A stretch of DNA of 64,000 bases from Butyrivibrio sp. GTDB taxonomy: Bacteria > Bacillota > Clostridia > Lachnospirales > Lachnospiraceae. Location: contig NZ_SVFW01000018.1 of NCBI RefSeq assembly GCF_015056685.1, positions 1 to 64,000 on the forward strand. The letters run 5' to 3'. This document shows, piece after piece, positions 54,153 through 62,192 of this stretch. Position numbers and translations under genes: made by a program. The notes beneath the pieces were generated by a model that saw only the letters and a list, made by a program, of their open reading frames with translations, did no database searches and was not told the origin of the DNA. Every line of letters starts with the position of its first letter. Within the stretch, counting starts at the first letter, position 1.

Positions 54153-54944
54153 ATGAGAAAAGGTATTCTGAAAAATCTATACATTTCGCTTTTAATATCA
54201 CTGCTACTGGGAGGGTGCGCGCAAAGTGCAGCTGCTTCTAAAGAAGATGCTGCCTGTTCCGGCTTTGAGACAAAAAAAGCTGAAGGAGATATTTCTTTTG
54301 ACTATCACCTCTTCACCCCGGAAGATGGCACAGATAAGCCTCTTGTCATCGTTTTTCATGGATATGGAGAAAATGAGATTGCCCAAAACACAAAGATCGT
54401 AACTACGATAACAAGTGAGGAAAGCCAGGCACTGAGGCCATGTTATCTGATTGCGCCCGCTATTGAAGACAATATATTCCTTGCCAAGTCAAACAGGGAT
54501 AGTATGTATTCTAAGTTAAAAGAAATCTCGGATAAACTCATATCTGACGGAAAAGTCGATCCTGACAGAATCTATGTTTTAGGCAATTCCTTTGGAGGGC
54601 TTGCAACAATTGAGTTTCTGGAAGCTTACCCTGAAGATATCGCCGGCGCCATATGTATGTGCCCTGCTCTGACCTACTCAAAAGATTCAACATCGGATCT
54701 TTCTAAGATAAAAGATATTCCTCTGTGGTTTGCCCATGCTGAAAATGACAATGTAATTCCCGTGACTGTCAGCAAATCTGCTTACTCTACCCTAAAAGCA
54801 ATGGGCTCAGAAAATGTATATCTCACAACTTTTTCCAATGAAGAAATGCTTAAGTGTGGTGCTCTTACCGGGTATCACCAGTCTGATCTTGCCGTGATGG
54901 CAGATGATTCCTTTCTAGAATGGCTGTTTGAAAACAAAAATTGA
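54153..54944 (+). CDS. Lipoprotein alpha/beta hydrolase (esterase-like)
   Basis: A 263-residue lipoprotein. The signal peptide ends in the lipobox LLGGC. The mature part is an alpha/beta hydrolase of the PHB-depolymerase/feruloyl-esterase-like type: PLVIVFHGYGEN (oxyanion), VLGNSFGGLATIEFL (nucleophilic Ser), WFAHAENDNVIPV (acid), and a late TGYHQSD (His). It is outside the cell, on the membrane. The start follows GGGGAG. It is 70 bases upstream of the sulfoquinovose operon, but has its own transcript since a full promoter lies between. A role in removing acyl chains from sulfolipid is a possibility only. Confidence 0.8.
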   Translation: MRKGILKNLYISLLISLLLGGCAQSAAASKEDAACSGFETKKAEGDISFDYHLFTPEDGTDKPLVIVFHGYGENEIAQNTKIVTTITSEESQALRPCYLIAPAIEDNIFLAKSNRDSMYSKLKEISDKLISDGKVDPDRIYVLGNSFGGLATIEFLEAYPEDIAGAICMCPALTYSKDSTSDLSKIKDIPLWFAHAENDNVIPVTVSKSAYSTLKAMGSENVYLTTFSNEEMLKCGALTGYHQSDLAVMADDSFLEWLFENKN

Positions 54945-54953
54945 TGCGACCTC

Positions 54954-54982
54954 TTGATATCACAGTAGGCAGCTTGTATAAT
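54954..54982 (+). promoter_or_regulatory. Consensus promoter of the sulfoquinovose operon
   Basis: TTGATA at 54954-54959, a 17-base spacer and TATAAT at 54977-54982. Transcription should begin near 54989, at the start of a palindromic operator. Confidence 0.8.
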
Positions 54983-54988
54983 TTATAA

Positions 54989-55009
54989 TTAATTAAAGCG
55001 TTTAATTAA
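54989..55009. promoter_or_regulatory. Perfect 9-bp-arm operator at the transcription start
   Basis: TTAATTAAA, then GCG, then TTTAATTAA. A site centred about ten bases after the predicted start of transcription suits a repressor; ROK-family repressors bind AT-rich palindromes of this kind, and the operon ends with a ROK gene. Confidence 0.7.
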
Positions 55010-55014
55010 TTGAC

Positions 55015-56997
55015 ATGAAGGGAGTGATATCCATTAATCAAAAAAGTTTTGAACAGCTTGAGCTGCAGGTGGGGAGCGGCACAAATGATTTCAAAATGAG
55101 TCGCGGCAGCTTTAAATACAGGCAGCATATCGATCAGAAGATTAAGTTAGACCATGTTTCATCAGATACCTCTGAGAATTTGACTACCATTAAATTCCAA
55201 GCGGCTCATTCAGACATTACTGTTAAAGCTCAGATCACCACTTTGGATAACGGCATCACAAAGCTTTCTTTCCATGGTGACACAGGGAAATTCAACAGGT
55301 ACTGGATCACGCTTAAAAGTAATGAAGGCGAGCACATTTATGGTTGCGGGGAGACGTATTCCAAATTCGACCTTAAAGGGGAAAAGGTCCGAATCTTTGT
55401 GGCAGAGCATCAAAATGCAAATCGCATCGGTAAAAAGATCATCAAAGAAAAACTCTTCGGAAAACATCCGGAAAAGACCTTGTCTTTTAACAAATATGAA
55501 TCCTACTATGCACAGCCAACCTTTGTATCAAGTGACAAGTACTTCTTACATGTTGACGTAAGCGCATATTCGGAATTCGACTTCAGAAAAAAAGATCATA
55601 TAACGCTATACACGCAGGAAGCTCCTGTTATCTACTACTACAAGGCTCAAAGCTTTGAGGAGCTATCAGGTAAGCTGTCAGAGCTTTTAGGCCACCAGCG
55701 CACTCTCCCATCCTGGGTCTACAAGGGAGCAATCCTGGCAATACAGGAAGGCACTGAGAAAATCGATGAAAAGATAAAAAAAGTCGAAGAAAAAGGCGGA
55801 AAGATCTGCGGCATCTGGTCCCAGGACTGGTGTGGCTGCAGGCGGACAGGCTTTGGTTATCAGGTAATGTGGAACTGGCAGTGGGATAAAGACCTCTACC
55901 ACAACCTTGATATCAAGATAAAAGAATGGAAACAAAGGGGAATTCGCTTTCTTGGCTACATAAATCCTTTTATAGCACTGGAGGGTGAGCTTTACAAAAC
56001 TGCTTCAAAGGAAGGCTTTTGCGTCAAAGCAAAAGATGGCAGTGACTACCTCGTTACTATCACAACCTTCCCCGCAGCTATGGTGGACTTCACTAATCCC
56101 AAGGCCTATGACTGGTACAAATCCCTGATAAAGGAAAACATGATCGGTCTTGGCATGGGCGGTTGGATGGCTGATTTTGGGGAATATCTGCCACTTGACT
56201 GCGTGCTTTATAGTGGCGAAGACCCGCAAATACTCCACAACAGATGGCCTGCTATCTGGGCTCAGATGAATAAAGAAGCCATTGAAGAATGTGGCGTATC
56301 AGATGACGTGTTCTTTTTTACCAGGGCAGGACACACAGGAACCATCAGCTCTTCGGCCATGATGTGGACCGGAGATCAGCATGTGGACTGGTCTGTAGAC
56401 GATGGAATAGCATCTGTTATTCCTGCAACGCTGTCTCTTGCTATGAGCGGCTATGGTCTTACTCATTCAGATGTTGGCGGTTACACAACAATAATGCATA
56501 TGACCAGGTCAAAAGAACTGCTTCTTCGTTGGGAAGAAATGAATGTATTTTCACCTCTTTTTAGAAGCCATGAGGGAAATCAGCCTTCAAGAAATGTTCA
56601 GTTTGATGGGGATGACGAGCTTTTAGAGCAGCTTTCACGTTCATCACGGCTTCATGAGAGATTAGTTTTTTACATCAAAGAGTGCGTGAAAGAAAATGCA
56701 ACCAGGTCACTCCCTGTAATGCGGCCTCTCTTTTACCACTATGATGAAAAAGATGCCTACACAGAGAAAACAGAATACCTGTTGGGGCGGGATATTCTAG
56801 TTGCTCCTGTGCTCAAAGAAAAGGCGGTATCAAGGGAAGTTTATTTACCGGATGATACCTGGATCCATCTATTTACAAAAAAAGAATACAAAGGCGGAAA
56901 TTATGAAATCGAAGGGAAGGTCGGGATGCCGCCTGTATTTGTGAGAAAAAATGCAGAACTATTTGAGAAGCTTATTGAAGTAACTGACAACTTGTAA
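55015..56997 (+). CDS. yihQ: GH31 sulfoquinovosidase
   Basis: A 660-residue GH31 enzyme with no signal peptide, which releases sulfoquinovose (SQ) from its glycosides such as SQ-glycerol. The nucleophile is Asp387 in GGWMADFGEYLP and the acid/base Asp454 in MWTGDQHVDWSVDD. The combination of GIWSQDWCG, WNWQWDKDLY, ATLSLAMSGYGLTHSDVGGYTT and RSHEGNQPSRN is the sulfoquinovosidase, not glucosidase, context. The sulfonate-contacting Arg of the Escherichia coli enzyme appears as Gln here (GYQVMWNW), which is unusual. The neighbouring transaldolase, isomerase and TauE genes confirm the pathway. The ATG has no upstream ribosome site; an AAGGGAG downstream of it would serve an in-frame ATT at 55033. 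Confidence 0.88.
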   Translation: MKGVISINQKSFEQLELQVGSGTNDFKMSRGSFKYRQHIDQKIKLDHVSSDTSENLTTIKFQAAHSDITVKAQITTLDNGITKLSFHGDTGKFNRYWITLKSNEGEHIYGCGETYSKFDLKGEKVRIFVAEHQNANRIGKKIIKEKLFGKHPEKTLSFNKYESYYAQPTFVSSDKYFLHVDVSAYSEFDFRKKDHITLYTQEAPVIYYYKAQSFEELSGKLSELLGHQRTLPSWVYKGAILAIQEGTEKIDEKIKKVEEKGGKICGIWSQDWCGCRRTGFGYQVMWNWQWDKDLYHNLDIKIKEWKQRGIRFLGYINPFIALEGELYKTASKEGFCVKAKDGSDYLVTITTFPAAMVDFTNPKAYDWYKSLIKENMIGLGMGGWMADFGEYLPLDCVLYSGEDPQILHNRWPAIWAQMNKEAIEECGVSDDVFFFTRAGHTGTISSSAMMWTGDQHVDWSVDDGIASVIPATLSLAMSGYGLTHSDVGGYTTIMHMTRSKELLLRWEEMNVFSPLFRSHEGNQPSRNVQFDGDDELLEQLSRSSRLHERLVFYIKECVKENATRSLPVMRPLFYHYDEKDAYTEKTEYLLGRDILVAPVLKEKAVSREVYLPDDTWIHLFTKKEYKGGNYEIEGKVGMPPVFVRKNAELFEKLIEVTDNL

Positions 56998-57017
56998 TTA
57001 CACAAACGGGGGTAAAT

Positions 57018-58520
57018 ATGGGAAAAGATAAAAGCGAAAAACTACTTTCAAGAATCTGCTACGGTTTTGCTGATATTTATGGCGGCGGTGCTTTTGTTGT
57101 TATCAGCACCTTTTTCACAGTATTTCTTACTAAGGCCCTGGGAATGCCGCCGGCGCTGGTTGGCACTATCCCTCTGATAGGCAAGATCTGGGATGCTGTC
57201 ACTGATCCTATGATGGGCAATATTGCCGACAGAACTCAGTCCAAATTTGGAGCAAAGAGATTCTGGATCCTTGTAGGAAGTATTATTTCTGCCATCACTT
57301 TCATAGTGATGTGGGTTCCTTTTTTAGCTGGCGGAAGCATTGCAGGCCAGTATATTTTCTATGTACTTATGTACATGCTGTTCTCTACCGGATTTACGAT
57401 CGTTATGGTTCCTTATAATGGTCTTTTACCGGATATGATCTCGGATTACACACTAAGATCCAAGTATTCCGGAACAAGAATGATATTCTCTTCTCTCGGT
57501 GCTATTATCGCAGGACTTGTACCAACTCTTATGATAAAAGACAATACTGATGCTTCTGAGTACCTCACAGTTGCACTGATATTTGCTGTGATCTTCCTTG
57601 TTGCCATTCTGATAACCTTTGCAGGCACATGGGAGAGGCAAAAGAAAATCCGAAAAGTCAGCTTTGCTGCCACATTTTCTCAGTCCTTTACTGTATTTAG
57701 AAGCAGATCATTCAAAATCTTTGTTCTTATTTTCATTTTTGGACAGGCCGCAGCTGATTTTGTTACAGGTCTTGCTGTTTATTACATCGATGATGTTCTT
57801 AACGCTTACGGTGGCGGCAATTTCACAAAGCTCATGGGAGTTATCCTTATTTCCCAGTTTCTTGGCATGATCCTATTTGGACCTGTAATGTCCAAGACAT
57901 CCAAGAAAGCTCCGATTCTGTTTGGTACACCTGTGAGAATGCTGGCATCTTTTGCTATGCTCTTCTTCTCTTATGAAGGGGCCCCTTTCACCGTAATCCT
58001 TGCTCTTTCCTTTGTTATAGGTATCGCTATGGCCGGAACTTCGATCAGTATTTACGCTCTTTTAAACGATCTTGTTGAAGTCGATGAGCTTATTACATCT
58101 ATAAACAGGCCGGGTATATGCTCGGGAATGGCCACCTTTACAAGAAAGATTGCAGCAGGTCTTTCATCAGCAGTCATTGGAATCTTACTCGCTATGGTTG
58201 GTTATGATGAGAACCTTGCAAGCGCAGGAATGCGTCAGGCTGCTTCGACTCAGCGCGGTATAGCATATATCTATGTTTTTGCTCAGCTTCTGCTGCTTCT
58301 TATCACTCTTTTCCTGGCAATCATATTCCCTATCACCAAAAAAGAATATGAGATCATCTGCAGGGAAATAGAAAGGAGAAAAGGCCAGGATAAAAGCACA
58401 GCTTCTGCAGAAGAAATCGCGGTTTGCGAGAAAGTTACAGGCTATAAATTTGACAAACTTTGGAATGTTGAGAATGCAATCAGTACACGTACTGATGAAA
58501 AATTAGGAGGAAGTTTATAA
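57018..58520 (+). CDS. GPH/MFS-family sugar-cation symporter (putative SQ or SQ-glycerol importer)
   Basis: A 500-residue transporter with about twelve hydrophobic helices of the glycoside-pentoside-hexuronide type (LSRICYGFADIYGGGAFVVIST, PALVGTIPLIGKIWDAVTDPMMGNIADRTQSKFGAKRFWIL, the DxxxG-Rxx-GxxR(K)-like loop, and DLVEVDELITSINRPGICSGM). It is 20 bases after the sulfoquinovosidase gene and shares one base with the transaldolase gene (TAATG). Context makes it the importer of sulfoquinovose or its glyceryl glycoside. Analogous to YihO of the classical pathway. Confidence 0.88.
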   Translation: MGKDKSEKLLSRICYGFADIYGGGAFVVISTFFTVFLTKALGMPPALVGTIPLIGKIWDAVTDPMMGNIADRTQSKFGAKRFWILVGSIISAITFIVMWVPFLAGGSIAGQYIFYVLMYMLFSTGFTIVMVPYNGLLPDMISDYTLRSKYSGTRMIFSSLGAIIAGLVPTLMIKDNTDASEYLTVALIFAVIFLVAILITFAGTWERQKKIRKVSFAATFSQSFTVFRSRSFKIFVLIFIFGQAAADFVTGLAVYYIDDVLNAYGGGNFTKLMGVILISQFLGMILFGPVMSKTSKKAPILFGTPVRMLASFAMLFFSYEGAPFTVILALSFVIGIAMAGTSISIYALLNDLVEVDELITSINRPGICSGMATFTRKIAAGLSSAVIGILLAMVGYDENLASAGMRQAASTQRGIAYIYVFAQLLLLLITLFLAIIFPITKKEYEIICREIERRKGQDKSTASAEEIAVCEKVTGYKFDKLWNVENAISTRTDEKLGGSL

Positions 58521-59206
58521 TGAAATACTTTTTAGACAGTGCAAAAATGGATGAAATCAGGGAGGCTTATAACACTTTTGGCATAGATGGCGTAACTACC
58601 AATCCAAGACACATTCAAGCTTCCGGAAAGCCCTTCCTTACAGCGATCACAGATATCGCAAACTGGATAAAGGAAGAAGGCCTTGAGGGCTATGAAAAAT
58701 TCCCGGTTTCCGTTGAGATCAACCCACACATTGATAATGCAGATGAAATGGTTTCAGAGGCAAAAAAGATCGCTGCAATCTGCACAAACTTTGTAATCAA
58801 AATTCCAGCTACCGAAGAGGGTGTAACTGCCGCAAGAAGGCTTGAAAGAGAAGGTGTAAGAACTAATGTGACACTTATCTTCTCTCCTGCCCAGGCAATT
58901 CTTCCGGCCAAGAACGGCTCCTTATTCGTTTCTCCTTTCATAGGCTGGAAAGAACAAAATGGTGAAGACTGCAAGCAGTACATCAAAGATATCGTTGATA
59001 TTTATAAAAACTATGGCTTCTATGGTAAGACGCAGATCATCTGTGCTGCTGTCCGTACTCCAAAGCAGTTTGTTGACTGCGCTGTAGCAGGTGCTGACAT
59101 AGTTACAGCAGGTCTTGCTGTATATAAAGATTCCATGCACCACGCATACACTCGTCAGGGAATAGAAACCTTCCAGGATGCCTGGGATAAAACTGCAGGA
59201 AACTAA
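58520..59206 (+). CDS. sftT: 6-deoxy-6-sulfofructose transaldolase
   Basis: A 228-residue small-type transaldolase (SF-TAL), the key enzyme of the transaldolase form of sulfoglycolysis. It splits sulfofructose, moving a dihydroxyacetone unit onto glyceraldehyde 3-phosphate (yielding fructose 6-phosphate) and leaving 3-sulfolactaldehyde. The family start MKYFLDSAKMDEI and the GVTTNPRHI segment are seen; the Schiff-base Lys is Lys94 in NFVIKIPAT. FVSPFIGWKEQNG and QIICAAVRTPKQF follow. An ordinary housekeeping transaldolase (as in MipB/TalC) has the same size, so the specific role rests on its neighbours: sulfoquinovosidase, isomerase, reductase and TauE. Confidence 0.87.
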   Translation: MKYFLDSAKMDEIREAYNTFGIDGVTTNPRHIQASGKPFLTAITDIANWIKEEGLEGYEKFPVSVEINPHIDNADEMVSEAKKIAAICTNFVIKIPATEEGVTAARRLEREGVRTNVTLIFSPAQAILPAKNGSLFVSPFIGWKEQNGEDCKQYIKDIVDIYKNYGFYGKTQIICAAVRTPKQFVDCAVAGADIVTAGLAVYKDSMHHAYTRQGIETFQDAWDKTAGN

Positions 59207-59236
59207 TGTGAAATTTCTTTTTCAAGGAGATGCAAA

Positions 59237-60094
59237 ATGAAAATTGGATTTGTTGGTCTTGGCATAATGGGTGAATCCATGTGCGAGAACATTATTAAAA
59301 AGCATGATGACAAGGTATATGTATTTGATTATGTAAAAGAAAAAGTTGATAAACTTGCTGCTCTTGGTGCAGTTCCATGCAGCAGTTCCAAAGAAGTTGC
59401 TGAAAATGTCAGCGTTTTTATCACTATGGTTCCAAAATCAGAGCATTCAAAAGCCGTTTATGACGAGATACTTCCTGTTCTAAAAAAAGGCCAGACATGC
59501 ATAGACATGTCAACCATCGACCCTTCAGTATCTGTGGAGATATCAAAAAAGGTTAAGGAGACAGGCGCTGAATTTGCTGATGCTCCGGTTGTAAAAAGTA
59601 AACCCGCAGCTATCGCAGGAAAGCTTGGCATATACGTAGGCGGAAGTCAGGAAGTCTATGAAAGTATCCGCCCTATCCTCTTATATATGGGCGAAAACGT
59701 CATAAGAATGGGCGATAACGGCAAAGGACTTGTAATGAAGATCTGTCACAATGCCCTTGTATCCCAGATTCAAAATGGTGTAAATGAGACCATGACTCTG
59801 GCAAAGAAAAACGGCATCGACATCCCTGCCTACGCAGAAGCAATCTCCTATGGCGGCGCCGGTAACTGGTATCTGGATTCCAAAAAAGAAGTCCTGGAAA
59901 AAGAAGATTTTACAACTGCTTTTTCCATTGAAAATGAACATAAAGACGTGCATATCTGCCTTAATCTTGCAAAAGAATGCGGATTTAGTATGCCCGGCGA
60001 AGAAAATGCAGCAAGAGTTTATGACAAGGCTCTTGAAATGGGACTTGGTAAAGAGGACTTTTCAGCAACAATTAAGGTGGTTCGCGGCGAATAA
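59237..60094 (+). CDS. 3-Sulfolactaldehyde reductase (3-hydroxyisobutyrate dehydrogenase family)
   Basis: A 285-residue beta-hydroxyacid dehydrogenase. The Rossmann loop is GFVGLGIMGESM, ITMVPKSEHS marks the second nucleotide contact, FADAPVVKSKPAAIAG is the substrate loop, and the catalytic Lys is in GKGLVMKICHNALV. It resembles YihU, the sulfolactaldehyde reductase of E. coli, which makes 2,3-dihydroxypropanesulfonate (DHPS). No aldehyde dehydrogenase gene is in the operon, so the product should be DHPS, not sulfolactate. The sulfonate-contacting Arg-Thr of YihU corresponds by eye to Lys-Ser. The gene lies 30 bases after the transaldolase. Confidence 0.85.
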   Translation: MKIGFVGLGIMGESMCENIIKKHDDKVYVFDYVKEKVDKLAALGAVPCSSSKEVAENVSVFITMVPKSEHSKAVYDEILPVLKKGQTCIDMSTIDPSVSVEISKKVKETGAEFADAPVVKSKPAAIAGKLGIYVGGSQEVYESIRPILLYMGENVIRMGDNGKGLVMKICHNALVSQIQNGVNETMTLAKKNGIDIPAYAEAISYGGAGNWYLDSKKEVLEKEDFTTAFSIENEHKDVHICLNLAKECGFSMPGEENAARVYDKALEMGLGKEDFSATIKVVRGE

Positions 60095-60096
60095 AA

Positions 60097-60825
60097 ATGA
60101 ATGAATTTCTTTTTTACCTTGTAATACTACTATCCAATATAATTCAGGGAATCACAGGCTTTGCAGGTACTATTCTTGCAATGCCTGCGTCCCTTCGCCT
60201 TGTGGGCATGGGGACTGCTGTGCCGGTTCTGAACCTTTTGGGGCTTCTTTCCGGTATCTATGTCTTTATAGGTAACAGGGAATATATCAACAAAAAAGTT
60301 CTGAAAAAGGTTGTGCTGGTGATGGGCGTAACAGTGATAGCAGGTCTTTTTATAAAAAAACTATTGTTATCAAATACACGCCTTCTTTACTGGATTTTAG
60401 GCCTAATAGTTGTCACTATTGCTCTCTCGGGACTTGTAAAGATTTTCAGAAAAGCTCCAGAAAAAAGCCTTAGCGAACCTGTTCTCAATCTGCTTTTATT
60501 AGCTGCCGGAATAGTGCATGGCATGTATGTTTGCGGAGGTCCGCTTCTGATCGCATATATGACAAAAAAGGTCCCTGAAAAGAGCTCTTTTAGAGCAACT
60601 ATATCAACCACCTGGATTTTCCTGAACGGAATCATTTTTTTGAGTCATATTTATAGTGGCTCTTTTACCCCTGATGTTGTCAGGTCCAGCTTTATATCTG
60701 TTCCATTTTTGCTGGGAGGAATGTTTGCAGGATCAGTTCTTTATAAAAAAATGTCCCAGAGCTTTTTCGTAAAGCTGACCTATGTTTTACTACTCATCTC
60801 AGGTATATCACTGTTTTTTAAGTAA
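60097..60825 (+). CDS. TauE/SafE-family exporter (putative DHPS exporter)
   Basis: A 242-residue membrane protein with about eight hydrophobic helices. The N-terminal IIQGITGFAGTILAMPASL and the repeat GIVHGMYVCGGPLLIAYMTKKV are the two half-signatures of the TauE/SafE family, which exports sulfite or organosulfonates. It starts 2 bases after the reductase gene. In sulfoglycolytic operons of this kind such proteins are assigned to export of DHPS or sulfolactate; here DHPS by inference. Confidence 0.87.
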   Translation: MNEFLFYLVILLSNIIQGITGFAGTILAMPASLRLVGMGTAVPVLNLLGLLSGIYVFIGNREYINKKVLKKVVLVMGVTVIAGLFIKKLLLSNTRLLYWILGLIVVTIALSGLVKIFRKAPEKSLSEPVLNLLLLAAGIVHGMYVCGGPLLIAYMTKKVPEKSSFRATISTTWIFLNGIIFLSHIYSGSFTPDVVRSSFISVPFLLGGMFAGSVLYKKMSQSFFVKLTYVLLLISGISLFFK

Positions 60826-60848
60826 TTTTCTAAGGAGAAATAACCATT

Positions 60849-62192
60849 ATGAAAGAATTTCAAGTAGCATATATTCCGGTAGGAGTTCCTACTTTTCACC
60901 TTGAAAGCGCGGGGAAGCTTTTTGAAGAATCCGCTGATCTTTTAAGAGGTTTTTGCGACAATGTAAAAGTTCCTTCCGAGATGCTTCTTTCTATAGACAA
61001 ATTGAAGGCTTTTCTTGAAGAAATAGATCCGGACCTTATTGTTCTTCAGAATGTAACCTTTGCCAATGCTGCCTACGCCTCAGAAGTCATGCATCATTTT
61101 CGCAGTGTCCCTCTTCTTTTGTGGACACTAAGAGAGCCCGTGATTGATGGAGGAAGGCTTCGCCTGAACTCGCTGACAGGGGCCTACTCCGCTGCAGGAG
61201 CCATCAAAGCCTTCAAAAAAGAGCCATTTGAGTACATCTTTGGTGCTCCATCTGAAAAAAAGGTGGAAGAAAAGATAAGCGCAACCGTAAGAGCTGCCAA
61301 GCTTTTATTTGATATGAGAAATCTCAAGATCGCTGCAATCGGCCACACGCCTCAGGGATTTGGCTTCGGAAGAGCCTTAGACCTTGAACTTCTTGAGACC
61401 TTTGGTGTTCATCTTGAATCTATAGAGGCAAGAGAACTGATTGATAAGGCAAAAAGCTATTCCGATGAGGAATGCCTTCCATTTCTGGAAGATGCTAAAA
61501 AGCGCATGGTTGGCCTTGATAAGACGCCTGAAAAAAATGCCAAAGACTTTGCAAGACTCTACAAGGCTTACAAAGAATATGTAACTGCTAATAAGATCGG
61601 GGCTCTGGCATCCCGTTGCTGGCCTGATTTCTTCACAAGCTTTGGCACTCCTGTATGCGCTGTACTTGCTATGTTAAATGACCTTGGTATAGCAAGCAGC
61701 TGCGAAGCAGACACCTATGGCGCTCTTTCCATGTACCTTGGAATGCAGCTTACGCAAAACGCTACTTTTTTTGGCGATCCTGTCTCCTTAGATGAAAAAG
61801 AAAATACAATCTCTTTTTGGCACTGTGGCACTGCAGCCTGCAGTCTGGCAAGAGAAGATACAGGCGCTGTTGTAGGTGAGCACTGCAACAGGCACATCGG
61901 TCCTACCCTTGAATTTGGCTGCAAGCCATCGGAGAAAGTAACAATCTTCAGGATTGGAAGAACTCCTGAAGGGGCTTTCAGATTCTTTTTAGCAACAGGA
62001 GAAGCTCTTGATAAACCAAAACAGTTTCTAGGGACTTCTCTTGTAGTAAAAACTGACTCTTTGGCAGAAAAAATAATATATTCGACAGTTGAAGGTGGAT
62101 GGGAGCCTCATTACGTAGTAATATATGGAGATGTTGCAACAGAACTTGAAATACTGGCACATATGCTGAACATAAGCATTGAAAGGTACTAA
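60849..62192 (+). CDS. sftI: Sulfoquinovose isomerase, L-fucose isomerase-like
   Basis: A 447-residue protein of the fucose/arabinose isomerase superfamily. It has YIPVGVPTFHLES at the start, LIVLQNVTFANAAYASEV, LLLWTLREPVIDGGRLRLNSLTG, a conserved GALASRCWPDFFTSFGTPVC and GIASSCEADTYGALSMYLG (Glu/Asp metal ligands), and ISFWHCGTAACSLA (His ligand). Such isomerases convert sulfoquinovose to sulfofructose in the sulfofructose-transaldolase pathway. The stop codon overlaps the ROK regulator start. Confidence 0.88.
   Translation: MKEFQVAYIPVGVPTFHLESAGKLFEESADLLRGFCDNVKVPSEMLLSIDKLKAFLEEIDPDLIVLQNVTFANAAYASEVMHHFRSVPLLLWTLREPVIDGGRLRLNSLTGAYSAAGAIKAFKKEPFEYIFGAPSEKKVEEKISATVRAAKLLFDMRNLKIAAIGHTPQGFGFGRALDLELLETFGVHLESIEARELIDKAKSYSDEECLPFLEDAKKRMVGLDKTPEKNAKDFARLYKAYKEYVTANKIGALASRCWPDFFTSFGTPVCAVLAMLNDLGIASSCEADTYGALSMYLGMQLTQNATFFGDPVSLDEKENTISFWHCGTAACSLAREDTGAVVGEHCNRHIGPTLEFGCKPSEKVTIFRIGRTPEGAFRFFLATGEALDKPKQFLGTSLVVKTDSLAEKIIYSTVEGGWEPHYVVIYGDVATELEILAHMLNISIERY

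Noticed and set aside
59237..60094. Interpretation as tartronate semialdehyde or 3-hydroxyisobutyrate reductase
   Set aside because: The family fits these too, but the setting inside a complete sulfoquinovose operon makes sulfolactaldehyde the better substrate guess.
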